Below are positions 1 through 10,260 of a DNA stretch of 64,000 bases, piece by piece. Positions within the stretch are counted from its first letter, which is position 1. Each line of letters opens with the position of its first letter. The notes under the pieces are model-generated. The model had not been told where the DNA came from, searched no databases, and worked only from the letters and a program-made list of their open reading frames with translations. This DNA is from Lycorma delicatula (taxonomy: Eukaryota > Arthropoda > Insecta > Hemiptera > Fulgoridae), in the NCBI RefSeq assembly GCF_047948215.1, contig NC_134456.1, positions 195,808,034 through 195,872,033 on the forward strand, in the 5' to 3' direction. Made by a program: the position numbers and the translations under genes.

Positions 1-1185
1 CGTACTTACATACTCTCATTTTTATTGTAAAATGTTTAAATTAAAATTTTTTAGTAGTTAAAATCTAAAATAGGTATATATTTGTTATGTATGTTGGTTT
101 GCACGCAGTATATCTTGAATTTATTTGATTTTAGGTATTTTTAAATGACTGTTAACAAAAATAGTTTTTAAATTAAATAGTTATATAACCGGAATTTTGT
201 AAAATTCAATTCAAGATTACTAATAATTCGTGGGATCATTCTTAGCAACAGAAGTGTATATTAATTAGTAGGTTCTCGTAGACTATATCTAAACGATAGA
301 TTTTTTAACCTACTCGACCTTTCGAGAGTTAACTTAAGTTTAAAGTAAAAGAATCCTTAAGCGTATTATTCTATTTATTGCGATATAAGAAGATAAAACG
401 ATTGTCTTATTTTATTTAACGAAGTTTTCTTTGTTTGCATATGATTTGTATTTCGTGATTATAATGCACGTTAAAGTTATACTTATTGTATATTATAATT
501 AATAATAACGAAGTTAGTTAATTAGTTAAAATACATCTATAGCACTAAAAAGTCATTAACATGATTATCAGAATTATTCTGATATTTAAGTGTTACGATA
601 AGAAATTTTTAAATAAGCATTTATCTATCTTAATAACTAATAATTAACTCATTATAGATGTTATATGTACAGAATTGATTAGAAGCTAGGGCTAGACAAT
701 ATTAATAATTAAACTTTAAAATGTATTAATAGGTTCAGCTATCAGATTATACTACTATTGTTATTATTTTTTATGTCTTCTACTCGGTAGATTTTTCTTG
801 CTTAAGAGAATCAATTTAATATACTTATTTTAGTGTCAAAATATTATTATCGTAAGTAGTTTTTATTTTGCTAAAATTTAAATAGGCGTAAATAAATAAA
901 CGTGTAATCAATCACTGGTTTGAGTAAAGAAAAATTAGTATTTTGATAAAATATAATTTAAGTAAAGAAAATAAGAAAAACGTTTCTTTATTAATTTAGA
1001 AGGTTTAAGAAAAATGGACAATAATTCCTATTGTATTAGTTAATATTATTTTTTAATCGATCGTGTATACACAGTTGCTATATCTTGACTCTTCATTTAT
1101 TTAATCACTTGATATTTAAACAAACTGATCCTTTTCTTTTTCAAGACTAGACAAAACTTATTCAATATTTTATGAGATATTTTAG
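1..1185. other. AT-rich stretch, no gene seen
   Basis: Very AT-rich sequence with short poly-A/T runs. No open frame of coding character, no recognisable repeat and no RNA gene was found. Confidence 0.6.
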
Positions 1186-1350
1186 TCGGCATCCGTGGCG
1201 CGAGTGGTAGCGTCTCGGCCTTTCATCCGGAGGTCCCGAGTTCGAAACCCGGTCAGGCATGGCATTTTCAGACACGCTACAAATCGTTCATCTCATTCTC
1301 TGAAGTAATACCTAACGCTAGTCCCGGAGGTTAAACAGAAAAAAAGAAAA
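1186..1350 (+). mobile_element. tRNA-derived SINE, family 1, copy 1
   Basis: The 5' 75 bases resemble a tRNA: an A-box-like TGGCGCGAGTGG at 1195-1206 and a B-box-like AGTTCGAAACC at 1239-1249, with an anticodon-loop-like CTTTCAT between them that recalls tRNA-Glu(TTC). A short body follows (CATGGCATTTTCA...ACGCTACAAATC), then the tail CTCTGAAGTAATACCTAAC...GGAGGTTAAACAG and an A-rich end interrupted by one G. At about 165 bp it is a short SINE. It is not a functional tRNA gene, because the acceptor ends do not pair and it runs on into the body. A second copy lies at 13302-13470. The A and B boxes would be its internal Pol III promoter. I see no clear target-site duplication. Confidence 0.82.
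1239..1249 (+). promoter_or_regulatory. Pol III B-box-like site of SINE
   Basis: AGTTCGAAACC departs from the ideal GGTTCGANTCC at two positions (first base, and A for T before CC). The second copy of the family keeps the ideal form at 13356-13366, so this copy is the more worn of the two. Confidence 0.6.
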
Positions 1351-1420
1351 GGTACAAATCCACCAAAAATTCTACATAATAAGGTAGTATCAAGGTTTAT
1401 GGGGTTTTTACAATAATATT

Positions 1421-1430
1421 AAGGCGTTTA
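1421..1430 (+). repeat. Target-site duplication, left copy
   Basis: AAGGCGTTTA here is repeated exactly at 2741-2750, directly flanking the R1-like LINE. LINE coding homology begins right after it, which is the expected footprint of target-primed reverse transcription with 5' truncation. Confidence 0.85.
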
Positions 1431-1432
1431 GT

Positions 1433-2318
1433 TGTTCTTCGACCACAGTAGGAGGGACGGAGATTGTACCGACGCCCAGGGCTAAATACCTGGGAGTAAC
1501 GCTAGATGACAAGCGTTCTTTTCTGCCGCATATAGTGGAAGCGGTAAGACTGTGGGGGTGATTAACAGGTTATTGAGTAGGATGGGCGGGCCTAGCACAC
1601 CGAAGAGAAGATTATTAGCATCGGTGGCTAGGTTCCTCGTCTTGTACGCCGTTTCAGCCTGGAGAAGAGCGTTTGATAAGAAGACTGTGAGAACGAGACT
1701 GCTCTATTTGCAGAGGCCGTTGGCAATTGAGGTGGCGCGGTCGTAACGAACTGTTTCGGTGGAAGCAATTTTAGTAATAGCAACCATGCCACCCTTAGAT
1801 CTGATAGCGGAAGAGGTAATGGAGAGATCGGCGGGTGTGCCAAAAGGTCAAGCTAAGCGAGATACGCTGATGAAGTGGCAGCACCGTTGGGAAAGGGCGC
1901 AGGTAGGAAGCTGGACGAGAAGGCTGATCCCTCAGATCAAACCATGGTTGGGCAGAAGGTTAACCTGTGTTAGCCCTAGTTAACCTGTGGGATGACACAG
2001 TTCCTGTCCAGTCATAGCTGCTTCAACAAGTATCTGTGGGACAAAAAGAGGAGCAGGTCGGATGGGTGCCTCTACTGCGGAGAGAGTGATACAGTGGAGC
2101 ACATGGTGTTCTATTGTGTCAGATGGGTGATGGAGAGGACGGAGGTGGAGCATATTATTGGTGTGATTACCCCTAGATAACTAGTAGAAACGATGATGTT
2201 TATTTGGCGGAATTGTAACGCCATTAGTAATATGGTGATTCGCATAATGAGAACTAAGGCTAGGGAGAAAGTGGAAGATGAAGAGGGCGATACGGGGACA
2301 TCGAAAACGGAGATTTGA
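1433..2318 (+). pseudogene. R1-like LINE ORF2, C-terminal remnant
   Basis: Encodes the end of the reverse transcriptase and the C-terminal domain of an R1-clade LINE ORF2. The frame runs from just after the target-site duplication: VGG...PTPRAKYLGVTLDD, a conserved motif past the catalytic core. It is broken by a frameshift near 1545, an in-frame TAA at 1744-1746 (where relatives have an aromatic residue in R-x-Y-R-T-V-S), another frameshift between about 1955 and 1992, and a TAA at 2178-2180. The last part holds FLSSHSCFNKYL and a zinc knuckle CLYC-x8-H-x4-C at about 2070-2118, where the C-x2-C...H...C residues all survive. The natural end is probably the TGA at 2316-2318. Retrotransposon identity is sure; R1 placement is from motif memory. 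Confidence 0.88.
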
Positions 2319-2447
2319 GGTTTCTAGATTAGGGGTTGGGTGGATAGTCCCTTTCAGGAGGCGTGGGATGCCGAGGTGTCTCACGGCCGATGAGTGAAAG
2401 GGGACTCCAGGGGATTTGTAGGGTGTGATTTGGGGTTAAAATGAAAT

Positions 2448-2573
2448 GACCAGAGTCCTGGGTGGAGGGTCTTCTAGGGAGCGCTCCACTTAGAGGCAAA
2501 CCATAAAGGAAGACCAGAGTCCCGGGTGAAGGTCCCTCTAGGGGGACTTCTGCTTAGAGGCAAGGCATTAGAA
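2448..2573 (+). repeat. 64-bp tandem duplication in LINE 3' UTR
   Basis: Two imperfect units start at 2448 and 2512 (period 64), each beginning GACCAGAGTCC and each containing CTAGGG and TTAGAGGCAA. They are part of the 3' UTR of the R1-like element, where such repeats can form structures read by the element's reverse transcriptase. Confidence 0.8.
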
Positions 2574-2740
2574 AAAACCCAATCGCGGCCGACAGGGTGG
2601 TACCCCGTGCTGGAAACGGCATAGCTGGGTCCAGCATGGTCACTCGGGAGGTTAGATGGAAAGGTAACCTTGGGATTGAGTCTGGTGCTTCGCCGGTCTA
2701 GGTCCAGTCCCAAGCGGAAGGGGATGGAAAAAAAAGAAAA

Positions 2741-2750
2741 AAGGCGTTTA
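2741..2750 (+). repeat. Target-site duplication, right copy
   Basis: AAGGCGTTTA is identical to 1421-1430 and follows the A-rich tail of the LINE directly. The next bases (CTTGG against GTTGT) keep a weak further match. Confidence 0.85.
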
Positions 2751-3950
2751 CTTGGCTATTTAGAATATATGTGGTATATGAAGTGATTATAATTTTTTTC
2801 TTCTAAAATTTTTTAATTTTCCCAAAATTTCAAAAAAGTCCGAAAATGGTTTTTAGATATTTCTCTGAAGAATATTTACAAGTTCTAATGTAATGAATAT
2901 CTCCGTTTAGTATAGTCGGAAATTGGGAAAATTTTCAAGCGTTGTTCAAATTCTCTTACCTCTTTTCACCCCTTTCAAGGTCGAATTTTAAAAAAAAATC
3001 TAGGAAAATTGTTTTTAAATATTTACATGAAAATTATACATACCAAAAATCAAGTTGTGAAGTTGTTAACTAAATATGTATACTAATTCTAGAATATAAA
3101 AATCTTATTTTTACAAGATTTTACAAATAAAATAAAATTCGTGTGTGGAAGTACTGCGGCTTTCCAAGGAGAACAATTATAAAAAACTTTCAGTTTAATA
3201 TAATATACTGTATTCCCTCTTAGACGCTTTTGCATGATATTTTTAAGTAATTTTACGCTTATTTGATACCTCCTGAATAATTTCAGACAATTTTGTTTTT
3301 TTTTCTTATATCGACCTGAATTTAAACTTCTATAAAGTTGATCAGAAAATATTTTACAAGCTCATCCCTTATTTTGGAAACATGGATGAAAACAGTTTCT
3401 CAACTCGTGTAATTCAATATTTAAAATTTGTTTGATTTTCCCAAACGTGTAATTTTCGTGCATATTTATTCAGTCGTGGATTTCATAAGTTTTGTTTTTT
3501 CCATATTGTTTTGGAATTATCCTGATAATATAGTACTGCTCAAGATACCTATTAAACAAGATAAAGATAATGATAACAAATGTATAGAATTAAATTTGAA
3601 TAAAATTTCAGTACGACGAATGTTACAATTCTTTCGACCTATAGACTCTATTGTAATTAACATGAAAAAATGGCGTTTGTAATTATGCAACACTTGTTAA
3701 AAAAAAAAGAAATATTTATCAGATGAATATGACAGTATATTTTTTCTTTATTTTGAAAATAGGTCGCATAAATTGTTATTATAATGATCCCAGACCTTAT
3801 AATACTTATAGTACCATTTTAATCAAAATCCAATCGGATGACATTTGCACTTTAATAACTTGGATGACACCCAGTTACTGCTGGATGCATTATTTTTTTT
3901 ATGAATATTTACTATTGTATGGATTCATAAAATAATGTAACAACAGTAAT
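2751..3950. other. AT-rich stretch, no gene seen
   Basis: No coding frame I trust. The open frames at 3428-3682 and 3723-3935 are rich in Phe, Ile, Tyr and Asn as expected of random AT-rich DNA and match nothing I know. The part from about 2800 to 3150 has many A/T runs and phrases such as AAAAGTCCGAAAATGG that could belong to an old interspersed repeat, but no second copy is visible here. Confidence 0.5.
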
Positions 3951-4130
3951 ATGATACAAGCTGACGAGGAATATTTTTTTGTGCGATGGTTTGAGATAGT
4001 AGCGGTTAGGCGTGGTCCATTGTACGCGATGACTAGCGTTCTCGCCCACCACTATTGTCTTCTCTTATCTGGCCCAGGTGTCGACTTTCATCGTAACCAT
4101 CTCCAGCCCATCCGTCTCGTTTCAGATTAA
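3951..4130 (+). CDS. Short ORF (59 aa) in a GC-richer island, function unknown
   Basis: An ATG at 3951 opens a 59-codon frame ending at TAA 4128-4130. The second two thirds are clearly richer in G+C than the surroundings. The product begins MIQADEEYFFVRWFEIV and ends HLQPIRLVSD. It has no signal peptide, membrane helix or motif that I recognise, and I see no splice sites that would join it to anything. It may be a diverged exon, a piece of an unrecognised repeat, or chance. The compositional contrast, rather than the ORF itself, is why it is listed. Confidence 0.2.
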   Translation: MIQADEEYFFVRWFEIVAVRRGPLYAMTSVLAHHYCLLLSGPGVDFHRNHLQPIRLVSD

Positions 4131-5106
4131 GTCAATGAATCGTTCTGTTTCTTTGAGACCTGTAGATTGATTCATGTACTTTTAAATAATAAACATTATG
4201 AAATATGCGCTATTGATACAAAAAATAATAAAAGTATTTCGCGATGAATGAAATTGTTGTAGTTCCATACTATGACTACCATACTGATTTTTTTTTCTTA
4301 CTGAAATATGGGACATTTGATTCAAAGATAACATTCAACTTTTAAAGCAAACGTAAGTTTTTTATTTATTTATTTATTAGTATTTTATCTTCTGAACGTT
4401 ATTAATAACGTACCGATTTTTGGTGGCACGATCTAATGTAAATATGTTATTAATTATTTATTGTACTCTTAGTTAACAGTAAACACTGTTAAAAAAAGTA
4501 AAAAAGTAATCTTCAATAATCTGCTGCACAGTTCAGCAATATTAATTCTTTTAATCACTCTAATAAATAAAACTCCCAAACCTTGACTCTAATCAAATGC
4601 CGATATTAGTTCCGTAAAAATTTCTGACAATCAAAAAAAATCGATTTATTATTTAATAAAATAATGGAGGGTAGTATTCAGCTAATTTTCTTGTTATTTC
4701 GAAAGTACATAGTTCGATTTTTGTCACTAACATAGGATTTTTGTATCCTATCTATTTGCGAGAAATTTTTTACATTTTATTTACCAGTTTTATTTTTCAC
4801 ATTTTCTTTTTCAGTGAGAGACAGATTTCGTAAGAAAAAAATCACTATAGTGATTAAAAATGAGTACATGTTAAATAACCGAACGGTTGAAGGCAACCTA
4901 AAAAGTGACAATATTTATGGTATAATCAGTAAACAGTAATAAAGTATGTACTTTCCAAATTCCCTCTTCACTAACCTCAACAAACTCGTGTCATATATTT
5001 AGTACACTAAATTTAGCTGATATTGCGGCTTAAAGTCACAACTTCACTCTGTTCACCACAAGGAATTTAGGTAAAATGAACATCGCTACCTTCAAAAAAA
5101 GCAAAG
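4131..5106. other. AT-rich stretch, no gene seen
   Basis: Nothing recognisable beyond short simple runs such as (TTTA)n near 4358-4378. Confidence 0.5.
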
Positions 5107-5190
5107 CTGTCTGAGAATGGTGAATCTCTTTGAGATGTGAATCTCTCTTTGAGTGGTGAATCTCTGTCTGAGAGTAGTGATCTCTTTGGA
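5107..5190 (+). repeat. Short imperfect tandem repeat (GTGAATCTCT units)
   Basis: About four imperfect units of 18-27 bp built on GTGAATCTCTTTGAG / GTCTGAGA, just 5' of a LINE remnant. It is a local expansion with no evident function. Confidence 0.65.
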
Positions 5191-6409
5191 GTAGACGGAA
5201 TCAAATGATCTGCACTTACGTAGCTCGTATTAAATCACAACGAAATGATCCAACATTAGATGCGGTGTTCTTTAACCGACATCAGATTCGATACCTGGAA
5301 CAGCAGAGATATACTGCTCCACTAAGCATCAGAGCTCACCACCTTTTCTCAGCTCTAAATATACAATTACCTCCAGTCCTTACATGTTATTACCCCGCTT
5401 GGCAGTCTTCTCTCTAATTACTGTTTTAGTCTTTGTCAGTATCATAAAAAGAAAACAAATCTGGCTATCCTACAGAATTTTATAATATTATAAGTAAGGT
5501 GAATCCTGATGCTATAATTTATATGGAGGCTCTAGAAACGTTAATTCTGTTGGTTGTCCTTTGTGATTGGCAATTATAAATAAGATGAATCCTGATGCTA
5601 TAGTTAATATGGAGGCTCTAGAAACGTTAATTCTATTCGTTGGGCCTTTGTGATTGGCAACAGAACACAAGCATCTCCCAAGAACACAAGCTTTGGTCTT
5701 CCAAGCATCACCAGTATTTTCGTTTCTGAGCTGTATGCTATTAATAAGGTCTTACATGTAATTAGTCCAACATTTCGACATGTTCTTGTTTGCTCAGATG
5801 CTATGGGTCCCTTTAAGCGATTAGTGACATGTAGTCCAGATACCCTGTTGCCAGTGAGATTCAGTGTGTTATTTCGAACATGACGGTTAAATGAACCATC
5901 GTAATACAACTGTGAGCTTCTGCTGGATCCCCAGCCATAATGGAATCTCAGGCAGTTAGTGCGCTGATGGTGCGGCAAAGGAGGCTTGTTTCCAGCCTCT
6001 TTTCATCAATCGCGTCACTGCGAACGATCTTGTCTGTTTTCTAAAGAGATTAGTTCATGATGAGTGGCAAATTGAATGGAATGCTACCACGAACAATAAA
6101 CCTCCCCCAATTAAGAACACTGTGTCATCGTGGAGCTCCTCATGCAGAAATAACCGGCGGGAGGAAGTTATTATTTGCCGTTTGCGAATACGTCACATTA
6201 GGCTCATTTATGTACATCTGATGACTCAAACAAATGCATCAGTTTGTGCTCACTGTGACTGTCAACTAACAGTGCACCGTATCCATGTGGATTATATCTT
6301 TTATGCGGCATTACGTTGCAAGTTTAAACTAGGGACCAACATGCAAATTATTCTAGATTTAAGATTTTTTGTAAGAATTCGTGTTTTTTTTTTTACTATT
6401 ATGATATGA
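5190..6409 (+). pseudogene. Degenerate LINE ORF2 3' half: RNase H and zinc knuckle
   Basis: Remnant of the C-terminal half of an RNase H-bearing non-LTR retrotransposon (I/jockey-like). In order: a post-RT segment (APLSIRAHHLFSALNIQLPP, about 5317-5376), a linker (SLCQYHKKKTNLAILQNFI), and the RNase H domain with SELYAINKVL and LVCSDAMG (about 5725-5805). Next come the WIPSHNGISG and CADGAAKEA blocks (about 5925-5990), a WQIEWN segment and a C-terminal knuckle CAHC...VH...DY. The first catalytic Asp of RNase H is missing (YGGS where YTDGS is expected) and the last knuckle Cys is Tyr. There is a TAG at 5957-5959, several frameshifts, and an 86-bp tandem duplication at 5496-5662. It is dead. 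It is a different family from the LINE at 62334-64000. Confidence 0.85.
5496..5662 (+). repeat. 86-bp tandem duplication inside LINE remnant
   Basis: Two units begin GAATCCTGATGCTATA at 5501 and 5587 and end TGTGATTGGCAA at 5572 and 5660, with about 90% identity. The unit spans the start of the RNase H domain, so it duplicates the region of the first catalytic Asp and breaks the frame. Confidence 0.85.
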
Positions 6410-9400
6410 TATGAAACGGTTTCACGTTGTTTAGTGTGGTGTAATGTTAAATATCAGGATATCAAGCCAATTTCAATATAGGTAATAATCAACCGTACAA
6501 CTGTATTCTGATAACCAGATGGACTGAATAAATAGCATTCAACTCTGATACTTCTTGTTCCTTAGGTTTAGGTGCGTTACACCCATAGGTCAAACTGTAG
6601 TAGATACTAGTCTGTAAAGCAATAAACTATTGTGAAACAGTGCATTACATAGACATTACTTCTATTCAGTAGAGTTTTATAATTAGATATTAATTACTTT
6701 TTAATTTTAACCAGTTAACGCCAATAAAAAGAGAATTCTTCTTAAATTTAAATTCTAATTTAAATTTTAATTCTCCTTTAATTTTTTAAAATCACCCTTA
6801 CTTAATCAAATATAAAAGTTCATTGCTTCAATTATTATTTTAAGTTTATTAACATTTATAAAATTCAGTATAATGTTAATTTAACGTGTAAATAATTATT
6901 ACATTGTAAATTTATGTTTATTAGAAACCTTCGAAAAATGATTCAGTTAAAAAGGTTTACGCAGCACAAAAAAAAAAAATACGTGACTTTGTAGGAATCA
7001 GTATCTATTTATATTTTACTAATTATAATCTAGTGTTTCTTTATTAATAGCCGGATTTTACGTTAGATCTATCTGTAATAGTTTTTATTGTAAATTTTTG
7101 TACGGATTGTTTAATGGAAGTTCTTATTCTCGTTTAAGCAACATGAAAAAGAACATAAATTGTGGTATTGTTCCAACAAAAAATTGATAACGTTTAAGTT
7201 GGAAATGTCCGTCATGTTGGCACATTTAAATTTTTTGTTCTTGTACTTCCTTTAACTAGTTAGAATATTTCTTTCGTTTTACTGATTATTTCATTTTTTG
7301 GTGTTATATATATATACAACAGGAGTTGAATTTTTAATAATGGTTTCATGGTCACGAATATTATAATTACTATTCATTACTAATTAAATGTGAAAATTGG
7401 ATTTTTTTTAGCACGGAAAAATATATGATCAAGTAAAAAAATAAAATTTCCTTGTTTTACAGAAAAAAAATGAAAATAGCAACTGTTTTTTTGTTATTTT
7501 TTTTATAACAGTGGCTTAGCAGGAAAAGAGCTGAAAATATTTTAACAGTACATTTTTTCCTATTTTTGCTCCAATATCCACGTTGCAGTTTGAAGTGATA
7601 TTTAAACAAACTCAGGAGCTCATCGTAGATTCCCTTGCTTCTGATTTCCCCCATCATTGTATTGCTTGCTCTTTATCTACCGATCTATAGGGATAGGACT
7701 TCTATAGCATCAAGTACAGCCTCGGTTTACTATTTTCTTAACAAAGTTTATAATATTCAGAAAGTTCTTATCGTTTCATTAATGTAGTTTGTATTATCTT
7801 TATATTGATTTCATAAATGCTTCCTTAATTATTAAGATAAGAATGATAACAAAATTGATTTTTATCATTCAAATCGATTAAATTTAACTTTAATATAGCT
7901 ATTAGTTTTCTATATATGTTAATTTTTATTCCTTTATAACATAATCGATTATTTTTACATTAAAACGTTAAATTATAAGTTTTATTAGGATATACTAAAA
8001 ATGTTCTTAAAAGAAAGACGTAGTCTATTATAATAATATGTATATTCATATATCATTTATATCTGTAAAAAATAAATTATTTTTAAATTTATGAATTCTT
8101 TAATTAATTCTAAATTAAAATTATTAACACTTTTATACCGTAAATAAATATTTCAGTTTTACTTGAGAGGATAATTTTTTTCTCATAAAACTAAATCTCT
8201 GCGAACTTAATTAAAAAATTACATATATTTGTAGTGTTTTGTTTGGAATTAACTCGTTCGACGAAATTTAATAAAAAGTGACTTACAAATATGAAGAAAT
8301 TTTTAAACCTTAAAAAAAAATATGTATGTATATTTACTGCTTACATTGGTTATTATCAATAAAAGAAGTTTCTTAAATATAGATCACGAGTTGATAAAAT
8401 TTTCAGATAAAAGTTTTTAATTGGCGCCAACGATGAAAATTGTTAAATAAGAATAAAGAGCCTTAGTGAAAACGATTCAAGAAAAATACAGTTAAAAAAT
8501 GGATATTTTCGTAAAAGCTACATACAGTTAAAAAGAAGAAGAAAACATAAAAATAGAAATTAAAGAAAACTATTAATAAATAATCATTCAGAAGTTGTAA
8601 ACAAACTCTTAACGAATTCCATTTTGTTCTTTTTTAATGAATTTCATTTTTAATTCCTGCTATTTTTTTGTTACGATGATGCAGTTTTTAATTCCAAGTA
8701 TGATTTTTTAGAACGGTAGTTTTAAATCTTTTCCACTTGATACCCTTTATAGAGAAATTATTTTATCAGTTTCTCCTGCTGAATAGAAGTAATCCGTACA
8801 ATACTTTGTTTTCCACGGAAAGATGTATATAATTTGTTACTTTAATTTATCTGTCTATTATTTTTTCACCTGTGGTGAACGTGAAGCATCTGAAATAACA
8901 AATGACAGTCAGAAAATCTTTCTTTTTCTTCTAGAGTAATGGTGTTCATTATGAGGTCAGTCCCCGTTTAACATTTGTAGGGGCTGAATATCAAGTGAAT
9001 TTCAGAGTGATGAGAATGCTGATAGTAACTATATTCAGCTAACTGAAGAACACTACACTCGACACTTTAGAAAATCCTCCGATTTCCTTCTTACGTACAA
9101 TTTTTTGAAAAATATTTAGCTCACTATTATTCCTTTATCAGCCTTTTAAATTTTTTCGATACTTGACGTTTAAAAGAAATTTTAAGGTTTTAATAATATA
9201 ATTACTCTCCATATCTTCTGTCAATTAAAGATAAGAGGCCGATAAGAAATAAAAAAGAAATAGTTATAGATATGTAACGACTTTTATGGATATTTTCTTA
9301 AACTTTTTTTATTAATATTTGAGTCCGTTACACTGGAAGTAATCTTTTAAATATTTTTATTACAAATTGAAAGGTCTTTATAATTACTGTAATAATTATT

Positions 9401-9589
9401 AAACAAATTCTAATGTTCGTCAAATTAACTTAAGGATTAAAAAACTGAAATGGAATAACTGAGCAGTTAATAGTTAATTTTCAGTAAAAGACTATTCATA
9501 GTTTAAAATAAATTAATATGAATGTATTATAAAGTTATATCTTAGTGTACGGTTTTATATTTTTGTACCTTCTAAGAAAAATATAAGTA
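6410..9589. other. AT-rich stretch, no gene seen
   Basis: Long AT-rich region with poly-A/T tracts. The minus-strand frame at 7457-7657 is Lys/Phe-rich and looks random. No RNA gene or repeat of known type was recognised. Confidence 0.5.
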
Positions 9590-10260
9590 ATTTTTTTCCC
9601 GCGTTTACAAGAAGAGACGGTGTTTTATGATAGGATGCGGGTTGCAGGTGATATTAACAGTAAGCTTAAGTACATTACAGGTGTAAGTTTTGTAGATTTA
9701 ACCGAGAAACTACGCGCGTACTGCATATAATCCGTATGCACCGGCTGTTATAGCTACCAGGCAACAACGAAGTAGTGGTAGAGTATATGGAATCGTGTTC
9801 TATCTCAGCCGGAGAAATTCCCGTTCTGTTATTATCTGTGTTTGAGCCAAAATCAACTAAAATGTGTGTTTTTCTCCTGACATTATGATAGCAGCGTTGT
9901 TATTCACTGTAAAAAAAAGAACTCTATACAATGAGAGCGAGCCCTGCGCCCCTGTTGTGTATGCTGCGACTGCGATAATGATAAATTTATGACTGCGATT
10001 TCGAGCACGAAGATAAGGAGCAAACAGTACCTATTATTATATTACTCCATGTATTTACTGATAAAACACACGTCTATACCATGACTTTGTGCCGATAACT
10101 GGCTGGCCGGACAATACAGACACAGATAATTACACAAAGTTATAACGCCCTTCCCTTTATTGCATCGTTACACTTCCACTGTGTTCTTCTCTACTCAGTC
10201 TACACTCTTCCCTCTATTCATCCTTTATTCATTCATTCCGTGCATCCTCTGATTTAATTG
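9590..10260. other. GC-richer island of unknown nature
   Basis: A clear rise in G+C compared with flanks, with CpG-bearing phrases (CTACGCGCGTACTGC at about 9712-9726; GCGAGCCCTGCGCCCC at about 9938-9953). One plus frame from about 9711 is open for about 48 codons (RNYARTAYNPYAPAVIATRQ...) but starts and stops without good splice signals. Candidates are a regulatory element, a non-coding first exon or an old insertion. I recognise no motif that decides. Confidence 0.3.

Larger units (their letters stand above)
1431..2740 (+). mobile_element. 5'-truncated R1-like non-LTR retrotransposon (LINE)
   Basis: A LINE 3' fragment: the C-terminal end of the reverse transcriptase ORF (1433-2318), a GC-richer 3' UTR (2319-2728) with a 64-bp tandem duplication, and the tail GGAAAAAAAAGAAAAAA. 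The exact 10-bp direct repeat AAGGCGTTTA on both sides marks it as a real insertion, truncated at its 5' end. Protein features (AKYLGVTLDD, then FLSSHSCFNKYL and a C-x2-C...H...C knuckle) fit the R1 clade. Its base composition is far more GC-rich than the flanks. It cannot move by itself, since the endonuclease and most of the reverse transcriptase are missing and the remaining ORF is broken. Confidence 0.9.

Noticed and set aside
1186..1260. Functional tRNA gene
   Set aside because: Acceptor ends do not pair and the sequence runs on into a SINE body with an A-rich tail; a second copy has the same body.
2474..2713. 79-codon minus-strand frame
   Set aside because: Opposite strand of the LINE 3' UTR; no domain and it crosses the 64-bp duplication.
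3428..3935. Two adjacent plus-strand frames of 84 and 70 codons
   Set aside because: Residue bias matches base composition alone; no motif and no splice structure.
5604..5978. 124-codon minus-strand frame
   Set aside because: Antisense shadow of the LINE RNase H remnant, which has clear motifs on the plus strand.
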